Shown here one piece after another: positions 46,974 to 58,090 of a DNA stretch of 64,000 nt (position 1 is its first letter; the number at the start of each line of letters is the position of its first letter). Made by a program: the position numbers and the translations under genes. The notes below the pieces were generated by a model. That model had not been told where the DNA came from. It made no database searches and saw only the letters and a list, made by a program, of their open reading frames with translations. Where the stretch lies: contig NC_088873.1 in NCBI RefSeq assembly GCF_032884065.1, forward strand, positions 9,125,702 through 9,189,701, in the 5' to 3' direction. Source of the DNA: Artemia franciscana (taxonomy: Eukaryota; Arthropoda; Branchiopoda; Anostraca; Artemiidae).

Positions 46974-47576
46974 GTAAGTACACATGACAGTTATATGAAC
47001 TGTCATAATTTTAACCTTAGTTTAAGACATATAAATTGGATAAAACATTTGTTTTATTTATTTATAAAAATTAATGGATTTTATCTGCTTATAAATAGAT
47101 GGCAAAAAGTAGCTAAACTAGAATTTTACCCTATCTTGGGTTATAGGTCTATTTTTTGGATGTCTATCCTTTGACAAATGGATAACAAAGCATATAGGCT
47201 TATATAAAAGGTACTATCTAATCTCCCTATAAAGAAAAATATTTTTGCCATTTAGTTGGATAATTTGGTCAGTCCTATAGGCTAGCAATAATCAAATTTG
47301 TCAACTAGTTGACAAGAAAATTTGCCCTATTTGTCTTTCTAGGGAGATTGGATAGTACCTTTTTATATAAGCCTATATACTATTCTTTTTCCATGTCAAA
47401 AGGTGGTGACTACATTTCTTTAGGCTCCAATCACATGCACCTAACAAATTGAGTAACGTTTTAATCTAAAACACTAGGCTAACTTAATAATGGCCAGTTG
47501 ATAACTTACACATGAGAGTCTAAGTTCCGCCTGAATCTTCTCACATTCAGCCCCATTCTTTCTCAGGCAAGATGTT

Positions 47577-48676
47577 TCCGTTCTTAAATGAATAACGCTT
47601 GTCTGAACGTGTCATTTCTTCTTCTTTCCTTATACTTTGATCGAAGGGCTTTCTTTCATGGCGTGTGATTACAATTGGAATCACAGTCTTTGCTGCAGCA
47701 TAAGTGCCATCTAGTTATAAGAAATTGAATCGTAAATTATACCATCAGATAGCGGACATCGAGTTCTTTCGAATAAATACCCGTTTAGACGCACAAACAT
47801 CTGTTGGGCTTTACCCGGGTCATTTCAGTTCTTTGTTTTGTAATTGAAGGAACTACTGAAGGTAAGGGAAATATTTTATTTTTTATTTTCTTTGTTTGGA
47901 GCGTTACAGTTAAAGAAAAAATTGGGCTGATAAAGAATGATTAGAATATCAAATAAGACTAATTATTTGAGGTGGGGGGTCTCTGGTTTACCGGTAGGGC
48001 CACTCATTTGTCTTGATCCCATAAGGCATCAACCGGCCATGAAGGTAAAACAAACGTTTTAATAGTCGGTTTTGTGTTACGGGGGCTATCATTTTGTTCG
48101 CATGTTTTTGTTATTTCTTTGTAACCTTAGAATTTTTAGTTGTGGTAGCTTTGTAGTTGTGCTACCTAGTTTGTGACTTTTAGTGATTATTTTTCAAAAA
48201 ACAAGTGATTTTTCATGATTCTGGTAATTTTTAATGGTAAAGCATAAAAAATTTAGTGAAATAGATTAGCCCTGAATCTAATTATAGGATAAGGGATATT
48301 TTAGTCAAAACGTTACTGAAAGCTAAGAAGACTAAATGTTATCAAACTTTTGACTTGAAGGAAAATGTCTGGATGCAGAAAAGCAAAAAAGTTGGATTCT
48401 TTTCTGTTGTTTTATTATCTGTGTGCTGAATCTGATGAAAGATATAAAGATATAGTGTTTGATATAGAGAAAGCTAAGAAAACCTAAACAATTCTTTTGT
48501 CCAAGAAACCATACTCATCCAAATATTTGGTCAAATTTGATGGAGACCGGCCTGATATTTGTAAATTTCAATAAAATTATAAATATTACACCTACTTTTT
48601 TATTGACATGCATTATATCAAACAACAATTTAAATTAATTTCAACAATTAATGATTTTTTTATTTTTAGTGCTATC
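47577..48676. other. Sequence between the arm end and the piggyBac start
   Basis: Non-repetitive by eye. GAACTACTGAAG before GTAAGGG near 47,860 could be a donor, and TATTTTTAG just before 48,671 a matching acceptor, which would give the transposase a 5'-UTR intron of about 800 bp. No piggyBac terminal repeat with TTAA was identified. Confidence 0.35.
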
Positions 48677-49880
48677 ATGTCAAAGAGGGAGGAAAGATTA
48701 TTCAGAAGCCAGACTACACGAAATGCGAACCACATCTTTTCACGGGACGAAGCTGTTCAGTATATTCTTGAACCAGATGGAGAACTGTCTGATCTGGAAA
48801 TAGAAGACGATGAGGACCTTGACCATGAGGAAGATGATAACGATCCTGACTGGAACCCCCCCGTCGACCCCTCCCTTGAATACAACGTTGATGAAGATGA
48901 TTTACCTTTATCGTCACTGACTCACGTACACATCGTCAACCGAAGTGCATCTCCACCACCATACCCTTTGGTTGCCTCTGTCATTAGTGACCCATCTACC
49001 TCTGGTACAGCAACACCTTTCCAATCTTCATCTTCCAGAGAATTTCGATGGAGAAAACAAAACTTTGAATCCCCCGATGTAACCTGGAAGTCTTCTCTTC
49101 CTCCACCTCCTCCGGAAATTCCAATCCCTATTGAATATTTCAAGCAGATGTTCGACGATGACATGGTCGAACGCCTTGTTTTTCAGTTCAATTTGTATGC
49201 GATGCAGAAGGAGGGTGTCCAACTGAAAGTCACCAATAAAGAGATGGGACAGTTCCTGGGAATCCACATGCTCATGGGCCTAATAAAACAGCCCACAATG
49301 TCTCAACACTGGAATAGAGCTACAAGGTTTCCCCTCATTGCAGATGTCATGCCCAGAGACAGGTTCAAAACCCTTCGAAGATTTTTTCATGCAAACGATA
49401 ACCATCTTGCTGTTCCAAAAGGTCAAGACGGCTATGACTCTCTTTTTAAACTTCGGCCGGTTATAGACGGACTGCGAGCAAATCAGAGGTTGTGCTCAGA
49501 CTAGCAGAGTAGATTCCAAGAGACAAAAACTTCAAGCTCTTTTTTGACAATTATTACACAAGTATACCACTGATTCGCGAGCTCCTTTTACACGGGATTC
49601 ATTCAGCTGGCAGCGTCAGGACAAACAGACTGAAAGGTTGCAATATCGAAGATGACGATTTACTGAAAAAAAGGGAAGAGGAAGTTTTGACTACAGACTT
49701 GAGACCAATAGCGGTATAGTGGTTACGAAGTGGTTCGACAACAAGAGCGTCTGCATTGCTTCGTCATTTGTCGGCGCCGAACCTTCAGATAACTGCAAAC
49801 GCTGGGACCGTAATTCGAAGAAGTACGTCGACGTTGTCCGTCCCCTGTGTATTGCTGAGTACATGAGTGGTATGATTTGA
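48677..49880 (+). pseudogene. piggyBac-type transposase relic
   Basis: The ORF opens MSKREERLFRSQ and runs to a stop at 49,504. It has an acidic N-terminus (DLEIEDDEDLDHEEDDND), then the DDE_Tnp_1_7 start: IEYFKQMFDDDMVERLVFQF, YAMQKEG, VTNKEMGQFLGIHMLMGLI, QHWNRATRFP, MPRDRFKTLRRFFHANDN. After LRPVIDGLRAN roughly 130-150 residues are missing, including the region with the first catalytic Asp. The second (FKLFFDNYYTSIPL) and third (VVTKWFDNKSV) catalytic Asp motifs follow in other frames, then KRWDRNSKKYVDVVRP. It ends after AEYMSGM, and the C-terminal Cys-rich finger is absent. Inactive, moderately old. Confidence 0.85.
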
Positions 49881-50150
49881 AGACGATCAGAAATTAAACA
49901 AACAAAAATATTTTTCAAATAAAACTAAGGAGAATTTTCACGTAGTGTTGTCCCGGGAAAATTTTCCAGGATGATTTTCAGCAAGGAGGGAATTGTCTGG
50001 GGAGAGGGGTTATGCGAGAAAAATTTTCAGGAGGGAAATTTTCTAGGGCAGGAATTTTTTGGGAAAAATCTTCAACGGAGGGAGATTTACAAGCATAATC
50101 GAATAGAAAAAAAAATTCCAGCTAAAAATGAGGTGCAACTTAGAACAAGA
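49881..50150. repeat. Dispersed repeat B fragment
   Basis: GATCAGAAATTAAACAAAC, an A-rich tract, AAAACTAAGGAGAATTTTCA, then repeated GGAAAATTTTC words. It abuts the end of the transposase relic. Confidence 0.45.
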
Positions 50151-50214
50151 CTCCCTTCCCCACAAAACAACCAGAAAAAACCCAAAAACTCATTTCTTAA
50201 TAGGCGAAAACCTT

Positions 50215-50700
50215 AAAATTTGGGTTTCGAAATTAACATTAAGAAGACTAAGTCACTATCGCTAAGGCTAGGAATAAGTGAAGATGAAAAAGTGACGTTG
50301 GGTAGCGAAAAGATCGATGAAGTGGACAGGTTTACTTACCTTGGGGGCTTTATTAGCAAAGACGGCGGGAGCAGTAAAGTTGTTTAAAGTAGAATAACCA
50401 AAGGCCCAAGGTGTTCTTACCCGACTGAATAACCGTATTTCAAACAGTAGGCTGTACAAAAAGCGTGGTTCAATTCCAATTTCTGTGGCTACAATGAGAG
50501 AGAAATTGAGGTTGCTTGGGCAAGTTTAGCAGATGAAGAGGAGCAGATTACCGAACATTGTCCTTTTTCAGAAACCGACAAGGGCTAAACGGAAAGCAGG
50601 AAAATTTAGGTGAAATAGGGACTTCCAGTGAGGGTGAAAATAGGGAGGCTTTGAAAATATTGAGATGGAGGAGTAGCGCGCATAGCTATATTGGCCTCAT
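50215..50700 (+). pseudogene. RTE-type LINE 3' fragment
   Basis: The translation gives GFEINIKKTKSLSL, KVTLGSEKIDEVDRFTYLGG, FISKDGG, a stop, then MREKLRLLGQV, RLPNIVLFQKPTRAKRKAGK. This is the palm-to-C-terminus sequence of RTE/BovB-like reverse transcriptases (family pattern F.YLGS.IS.DGG...LRWLGHV...P.GKR). Several stops are present. Confidence 0.6.
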
Positions 50701-50991
50701 GCAGCTTGATGCTACGGTGAATTGTCAGTAGTAGATACCGTGAATTGTTAGTAGTAGTAGTAAAGTGTCAAGGTGACTTATTGCTCAGCAGTGCCTCAAA
50801 AAGAACGCCAAATCTGAGAAGCCCGTTATTTTATTTGTCGTTGTTGGCAACATTGTTTTGTATGTTTTGTTATCACCGATTATTGCAATTGCGTTTTGCC
50901 TCTGTACTTTTGATTTCTAGTTTAATGCTGGTGATAAAATTCGTAAGCCTTGTGTAACTATGTGATAAATTCAGTTTAGAGTAGATTCAAA

Positions 50992-52680
50992 TTAAGCATC
51001 GGCACTGTTTCTGTTTTTGAGAAAAACAGAAACAGAAAAAAACAGTTAGAAAAAAAACAGAGCAGAAACAGAAACAGGTCAAACAAAAACAGGTGACCTG
51101 TTTCTGTAATCTGTTCTGTTTTTCGAAAAAACAGAAAACAGCTTTTTTAAAATAAAAAACAGCTGTTTTAACAGCTGTTTTTCCTTACTTCTTCTATTTC
51201 TAATAGGAAAGAAAACATCTTCTTGTTAAATCCTTTTAGTCACATACAAAAGATGAGCAACTTCGTGCAATTCAACACACTAGCGTATTTTTAGCGGGGG
51301 GGGGGCGAAATTTGTCATAAAATGTGTCCAATCGGGTGATACCAACGCTATATTCCTTTCAAGCTTAAATGTCATTTATAATTGACAATTTACCCTAGTT
51401 GCTCTTAGACCGTTGCTTTAGCGGTAAACCATTGCTCAAAGCATATACCAACACTATATTCACCGCTTAAAGCACGGATGCTTTCAAGCCGAGGCTACTT
51501 AGACCGCTGCTTGCTAATATATACCAGACAGACACAGAGTCATCCCATCTAGCTTATGTCCACCGCTTAAGTTAGAGGCTATTTAGACCGTCGCTATAGC
51601 GGTAACCCATTGCTCTAAGCAAATACCAACGCTCTATAACACTCTATGGTTAGACCATTGCTCAAGTGGTAATAACCCTCCGCTACACACATATCAAGGT
51701 GCCTAGGTTCACCGCTTAAAGTACGGATGCCTTCAAGCCGTGGCTTGTTGGACCGCTGTTCTAGCGGTAACCCATTGCTCTAAGTAAATACCAACGCTAT
51801 ATTCCTCTTTTATATGGGATTTCATTGAGCCCATGTTTAACGCTTAAAGCACGAATCCTTAAAGCCGTCAATGGTTAGACCGTTGCTCAAGCGGTAATAG
51901 CCATCCGCTACACATATACCAACAGTAGAGACATTGTCATATGGGGTTCCCATCTAGCCCATGTCCACTGTATAGCATTCAAGCTTCTCTCTCTTTCTCT
52001 ATCTCTCTCTTTCGCTCAGATTTACCCCGGCGTGAATTAGCATGAGAGGTTGACTCTAGTTGAGCATTGTGGAATGACATGCATGAGAGGAAAATTTTCA
52101 AGTAGTCAACCCGTAGTCAACCCGCGTGTGTTCCCCAAGGAGAACCTCCAACAGGTTGACTCTATTTCGGCATTGTCAAGGGACATACATGCACGGAGAG
52201 GTGTAGCATAAATGGGAGACAGTCACAACGGCAATCAAAGGGGTAAAATTAACCTTGACTGGGTTGCCCACTTAATTGGACAATCTGTCTTAGCTTTTTT
52301 CTACAATTGGCCATGACTTTGACTTTTCCCACAAGTATTCCCTTTTTGTTTAAATTCAAAAATCAACGGTATCATGGTATCATGCCCGCTAGATATGCGT
52401 TTCGGTACGGTAGGTACGGGTAGGTATCATGCGTTTCGGTATCAGGCCCGCTAGATAGCGCGGCATTTGAAAAAAAAAAACAGAAAAAAAACAACAGAAA
52501 ACAGATAAAAAAAAACAGAAACGAAAAAAAACAGATGAAAAAAAAACAGAACAGAAACAGAAACAGGTCAAACAAAAACAGGTAGCCTGTTTCTGTTTTC
52601 TGTTCTGTTTTTTGTAAAAACAGAAACAGAAACAGGCAAGAAAAAACAGAAACAGAAAACAGAAACAGTGCCGATGCATA
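50992..52680. mobile_element. Non-autonomous hAT-like transposon with 8-bp target duplications
   Basis: Flanked by the direct repeat ATTCAAAT at 50,984-50,991 and 52,681-52,688. Ends are TAAGCATCGGCACTG and, inverted, TATGCATCGGCACTG, followed inward by long AACAG/CTGTT-rich inverted arms of roughly 200 bp, each itself folded around CAGGT..ACCTG. The 8-bp duplication and YA-starting ends are typical of hAT elements. The 1.3-kb centre encodes no protein and is largely a degenerate tandem repeat. The target duplications are still perfect, which suggests relative youth or luck. Confidence 0.8.
51411..51975. repeat. Minisatellite inside the hAT-like element
   Basis: Six degenerate units start GACCG(T/C)TGCT...AGCGGTAA, near 51,411, 51,512, 51,587, 51,654, 51,752 and 51,879 (67-127 bp). 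They share CCATTGCTCTAAGCAAATAC, CCGCTTAAAGCACGGATG and TTCAAGCCG. The GCTTTAGCGGTAA/CCGCTTAAAGC words are mutual inverted repeats, so each unit can fold. Confidence 0.7.
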
Positions 52681-52688
52681 ATTCAAAT

Positions 52689-53009
52689 CCTATGTTCTTC
52701 TTAGACATCCTTTAGTACATTAAAGGGAAAGAAATAGTAGAGTAAAGAAAATAGTTCATTAACTTAACTTAAAAAAAGTTTGGTATTGTAAAGGAAATTC
52801 CTAGCGTAAAGGAAAAAAAATCCAAAGTAAAACCTTTTAAACGTTCGTTACTGATCAAGGAAATATATTTGAATGTTAATAAAAGATGTTTTTTTCGATG
52901 AATTTTGAAGTTTAATGAAAGTGTGGAGGGTATTAAAACGAGAAACCAACGCTCCTACCCCCGTCTTGCTTGATACTTCCCTCAATAGAAAGTGCCATTT
53001 TAACTTTAA
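52689..53009. other. No feature seen
   Basis: AT-rich sequence between the hAT-like and HINE-like elements. Confidence 0.4.
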
Positions 53010-53400
53010 ACAAGAGCTAAGAGCTCATATGGCACTTGTGACGAGGTCGGAAGAGCCAAGAGCTCATATGGCATGAGCTCGAGCAAAATTCTAAGAATCA
53101 ATATAAATAATTTAAATGGAAAATCAGAGGCTAATTCAGGTGGAATTTAAAATAAAAAGCTTTGAGACACGAGCTCCTTCGAAATATCAAAATTCATTAA
53201 GATCCGATCACCCACTCGTAAGTTAAAAAACCTCATTTTTTCTAATTTTTCATCTCCCTTCAGCCCCCCTCCCAAATGGTCGAGTGGTAGAAAACGACTT
53301 TATCAAGTCAATTTGTGTAGGTCCCTGACACACCTACCGATTTTCATCGTCCTATCACGTCCAGAAGGACCAAACTCGCCAAAGCACTGGACCCCCCTAA

Positions 53401-56400
53401 TAGTGGAGGAAAGATACGGAAAAAAATGGCCAAACCTCGGGGAAATTGCAACAGAATTTTTTTTTACACCAAAATGTTCAGAAAAATCAGTTTAATCACA
53501 CAAAAAAATCCTCCCGAATGCTCAAGTATCCCAAATTTGCCCTTGAAGGGGAAAAATGAGGGGAAAACCTGACCTTTGTGTTTATAAATATTTTTGAGTT
53601 TAAATAGTCGTTTCCTATCAAATCAAGTATGCTGACTCCAAATCTGAATTAAGATTTTCCTTTTTTCCGCACCCTAATGCCCATGTCTATCCTTAAAGGG
53701 CAGAGGGGGGGGGGGCAAATCTCGAAATTAAAGGGTTGTTGCATTATTCGGTCGTTTCCTTTGGAATCAATGGCGGTGAATTCGAAAATGAAGTTAAAAA
53801 CTTGATTTTACGTGGTCAAGTACCTCATATTACCCAAGTCGGCTGTGGAAGTTGACCTACATGAACTAGTAATTTTAATCATTTGTCAGTTGATTCGCCA
53901 TTTCCTATCAAGCTAGGAATGGCGCCTTAGAATATGAGTCTCGAACAGTCTAATTTCAAACCAGCATTCCAGACTCCCCCTCCAGTTTGCGGTTTCCATT
54001 CCTTAGTGTCATTCTTTGGGTGATCTAGTCAGTGGAGCCATCTACCATAGTACTTACTATATGATTGGCGTGTTCAAGGCTAAATACAAGGTTTGTGCCG
54101 TTTTATTTACTTCCAAAAAGAAAAGACAAAATAATAAACTGGGATCCGCGAGCCCGATATGCCCAAGCAGCATCAAACCCGGTGAAAACACTGCCATATT
54201 ATCCGATGCCGTGAATAACGCAAGCAAAGAAAGAGGTACGAACTCATAGCTTCGACTACTCTATTAGTGAAATGTGTAAGAGCAGGAACGATCAGTGGGC
54301 CATGACAGTGCTTGGTCGGAAAAATTCAAAGACTTCTGACCTTCATGCAGAGGATGCCGTTTATTATCAAATATGCTCAGTGAACTTCAGTACAGGAAAA
54401 GAGATTCCAAAAAATTCCGTGGCCAAGAAGAAGTGAGTGACGTGCCTCCACCAAAGAAACGGAAGGGAAGACCGTGCGATAGTGCAAGGAAAGCCACTCT
54501 CGAAGAAGCGCTTTGGTGCTATGCCAACAGTGAAGAACCTGTACCTCTGACGATCATTTTAAGAAAGATGGCTCATATTCTCTCTGAAACTGACTGTGAT
54601 AGTTTGGCCTACAGCTTTCGTCAAGCCAAGGATTTGCTAGTCAGTAAGTATGGCGAACAAGTGGTTGTGTCTGATTCAAATGGGAAAGAGACACTCGTAA
54701 CATTTAGAGACACAGTTGACAGGATATTACAAGAATTTCACCAAGAGGAAAAAGTAGAATGTGAAAACAGAGAAAGGGATCAGCTCATCAAAGTCGTTGG
54801 AAAGATAATAAGAAGTGAAATCAAATCCATCACGACAAGGAAGGATTCCTACGAATTTCTTAACGAGATATCGTCAGTAGAGTAGTGTTTGAACTTCGTG
54901 TGTCCATCTCTTTGTCTACTGCTTTCATCAATAGGGGGTCGACACGCCTGGTCTAATATCTTCTATGGGACAGGCTATAATGCAGGCATGCAGACCACGC
55001 GGTTTAATGTCTCCTGTACAAATCGGACTGGCTTCGCAGCTGCATCACCATTTATAATCTTGATTTTTAATTAACACACTGCACAGTTACAGCTCAGCCA
55101 TAGATATCGTGGTGAAAGATAGCGAAATGGAAATGGTCGACCCAGCTCTAATCTTCCAACATCTTGCTGCAGTGGCTAGCACCAGTGGTTCTGACTTGAC
55201 GAGGTTCTGTCGTTCGAGCTCTGTAGCTTTCCACCATCGCTCTTTAGTTCGTTCGAGGTGATGAGGACAGCCGACAATGCCTCTCTAACTAATGCACAGA
55301 TAAAAATTGAGGGACTCTATGGTCCAGTGACATTGCCAACCTCCCAGAGAGTCTTGGACGGTGGCTGGCTAGTCCAGAAAATCCCGTGGACTCCAGGATC
55401 CACATACTCTGAGGTGGCAGGATCTTACGTAGATTATGTCACAAGACATTTCGGCCAGGCATTGGTAGTTTTGACTCTTATACTGATACACATACGATGA
55501 AAAACTGCACACAACTGAAGAGAACCAAAGGCTTGTCGTGTCCAACGATTCAATTCTCTCCTAACATGAAGATTGTCAAAAGTAAGGAAGAATTTCTGAG
55601 AAACCACAAAACAAACACTTCATCAGCCTACTTGCTGAGAGGCTGGTGAACTCAGGATGCAACATTCTACACGCTCAGGATTATGGCGATGTCTTAGTTG
55701 TATTAACTGCAGTCAGTTGCACTGAAACTGCGTCGACCACTTTGATTGGGAATGATACCGACCTATTAGTCCTTTTACTGTACCATACCAAGCTTAATGC
55801 ATGAGATATCTTTATGCAGACAGACACATATGGAAATAACCGACGAGTGTACGACATAAAAAGGATCAAGAACAAACTAGGAACCGAAGCAGCAGAAAAT
55901 ATACTCGTTTGCCACGCAATGTCTGGCTGCGATACAACATTTAGACTTCACGGCGTAGGGAAACCAGCAGATGTTTCCTTGTCACTTAAAGATGGGATTT
56001 TTAAAGATGCTTTCAAGACCTTCATGACACCAGGATCCAACCACCAGGAGATCGCAGAAGCTGGAGAGAAATCTTTGCTCCGCATCTACAAAAGAAAAAG
56101 CAATGAGAAGACCCTGAAGGATCTTCGGGTGCGAGCATTTACAATGCGGGTTGCAAGTGCAATTGCTTTCATTCAGGCAGAGGGGCTTCCGCCGACTTTG
56201 GCTGTCGCAAAGTACCACTTTTACAGGTGTTATTTGCAAATAATGAACGGCAAGACACGGCCGATTCGCTAAAGCCCAAAGAGTGGGGTTGGCACCTCTC
56301 TTCGTCACGGAATATGTATCTTCCCATAATGACGGATGCTTCACCAGCATCGGAAAACCTGCTGAAGATGGTGCGGTGCCAGTGCACCAGTGGGCGCGAG

Positions 56401-57130
56401 TCGCTCAGATGCAGCTGCCGTCGGGACGGTTTGCCCAGCAGCTTTGCCTGCGGGGAGTGTAAAGGGGCGTTATATGCTAACGCTGCAGCAAATTAGGATG
56501 AGAATGATAACGAAGACGAGTAGGAAGAAGAATTAGCTTTAGGTTGTGCTTTAAAATCAAAATGTTCTTGTGATTAATTTACCTGAGTTCTGAACGTTCT
56601 TTTTTATAACTGATTGATCTGAAGTTTTAATCTCGATTGAAGAAGTGGTTTTTCAAGATGTTATACTTAGCAACCCCTCATATTACAGGCCCCTTAGAGG
56701 TGAAAATAAGGTAAATAGTAAAAAAAAAACTGCTTTTTGACCTCATATCTGGCAATACGGTACTTTATTTGATATAAAATGATTCTTTAACGATAGGAAT
56801 CCGGCAAATAATGACCTGCATACTTTACCCCCCCCCCCCCTCCCCTGTTCCGTGAAGGTGAAAGTTTATACTGGGGTACGAAATACTTGATTTCTGACGT
56901 CAGATTCGGATTGGTCATGCTTGATTTGATAGAAAACGACCACTTAAACCCAAATATACGTCCAAATAGAAATTTCGATTTACACCCCCTTCAAGGGGGG
57001 TTTCGGGTAGTTGTGCAAGGGGGATTCGGGGGGATTTTTTTGTGTGATTAAGCTGATTTTTCTGAACATTTTGGTGTAAAAAAAATTCTGTTGCAATTTC
57101 CCCGAGGTCAAACCGTATTTTTCCTCACTA
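53401..57130 (+). mobile_element. Academ-like DNA transposon (TAA target duplication, long inverted repeats)
   Basis: Ends TAGTGGAGGAAAGATACGG and, inverted, TAGTGAGGAAAAATACGG. They continue as inverted repeats of over 200 bp (CCTCGGGGAAATTGCAACAG, ACACCAAAATGTTCAG and CGTTT(T/C)CTATCAAATCAAG on both sides). TAA flanks each end (53,398-53,400 and 57,131-57,133), and related satellite copies show the unoccupied site as CCCCAACTCCCCCAAAGA. The internal gene matches the PIN/XPG-like plus CXC proteins common in cnidarian and mollusc genomes, which I associate with the Academ superfamily (3-4 bp duplications, XPG-like nuclease). That superfamily name is inference; the element boundaries are read directly. 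Confidence 0.7.
54250..56495 (+). pseudogene. Academ-like transposase gene, broken
   Basis: Segments in order: SISEMCKSRNDQWAMTVLGR and HAEDAVYYQICSVNF; KRKGRPCDSARKATLEEALW (54,373-54,885) with SKYGEQVVVSDSNGKETLV and LIKVVGKIIRSEIKSITT; GQAIMQACRPRGLMSPVQIG then QLHHHL near 54,970-55,060; LVVLTAVSCTETASTTLIGN then DTDLLVLLLYHT near 55,690-55,795 (PIN/XPG-like acidic core); ILVCHAMSGCDTTFRLHGVG (55,814-56,272); PPTLAVAKYHFYRCYLQ; WGWHLSSSRNMYLPIMTDAS; and a C-terminal Cys cluster MVRCQCTSGRESLRCSCRRD then CGECKGALYAN ending at 56,495. At least five stops or frame changes separate them. The order matches family members throughout, so it is a near full-length dead copy. Confidence 0.75.
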
Positions 57131-58090
57131 TAACTCCCCCAAAGAGAGTGGATCCATTCCGGTTACGTCAATCACGCACCTATGACATTTGCTTATTCTA
57201 CCCACCAAGTTTCATCCCAATCTCTCCACTCTAGGCGTTTTCCAAGATTTGCGGTTTCCCCCTCCAAATCCCCAAGCCCAATGTCATCAAAATTGGTCGG
57301 GATTTAAAATAAGAGCTTTGAGACATGAGTTCCTTCTAAATATCAAATTTAAAAATACCTCAAGAACGGTCACCCATTCATAAGTTAAGAATACCTCTAT
57401 TTCTCTGAATTAACACACCCAAAGAGAGCAGATTCAGTCCGCTTATGTCAATCACATATCTAGGACTTGTGTATGTTCTTCCCACCAAGTTTCATCCTGA
57501 TCTATCCACTCTAAGCGTTTTCCGAGATTTCCACCCCTCCCCCCCCCCAAATGACCCTGGATTCGGTCAGGATTTAAAATGAGAGATCTGAGCTGCAAGG
57601 TCCTTCTAAATATGAATTTTCAATAAAATCTGATCACTCTTTCGTAAGTTAAAAATAACTAATTTTTCGAATTTTTCAGAATTAACCCTCTCCCAAGTCC
57701 CCAAAGAGAGCGAATCCGTTCCAGTTATGTCAATCCCGTATATAGGACTTGTACTAATTTTTACCACCAAATTTCATCCCAATCCCTTTACTCTAAGCGT
57801 TTTGCTAGATTTTAGATTCCCTTCTCCAACTCCCCCAATGTCGCCAGATCCAGTTGGGATTTAAAATAAAAGTTCGGAGACACGATATCCTTCTAGACAT
57901 CATTGAGATCTAATTCGTAAGTTAAAAATACCTCAATTTTTCCGAAATAACACCCCCTCTAACTCCCCCAAAGAGAATGGATTCAGTTTGGTTGTGTCAA
58001 TCACGTATCTAGGACTTCTGCTTATTCTTCCCACCAATTTCCATCCTGATCTCTCTGCTTTCGGACTTGGTAGATACCAGGTGCCATAAA

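Larger units (their letters stand above)
33672..47576 (-). repeat. Right arm of the large inverted duplication
   Basis: Reverse complement of 4,106-21,573, with the same gene order. It ends at ATGTT (47,572-47,576), pairing with AACAT at 4,106. Differences: a deletion matching 10,189-13,825 (15-bp filler), 22 bp present beside the downstream satellite element that copy 1 lacks, and an expanded GATGATG tract in LINE ORF1. There are scattered substitutions of the order of a few percent by eye. Confidence 0.9.
53010..58090 (+). mobile_element. HINE-like satellite element interrupted by a DNA transposon
   Basis: Left terminus ACAAGAGCTAAGAGCTCATA, then TGGCACTTGTGACGAGG. Right terminus is a decayed hairpin, ACTTGGTAGATACCAGGTGCCAT, ending about 58,090. 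Module units occupy 53,140-53,397 and 57,134-58,060 and join in register if the 3.73-kb insert at 53,401-57,130 is set aside. Confidence 0.7.

Noticed and set aside
52372-52686. Phe/Cys/Leu-rich open frames on the minus strand
   Set aside because: They fall within the AACAG-rich inverted arm of the hAT-like element; low-complexity composition explains them.
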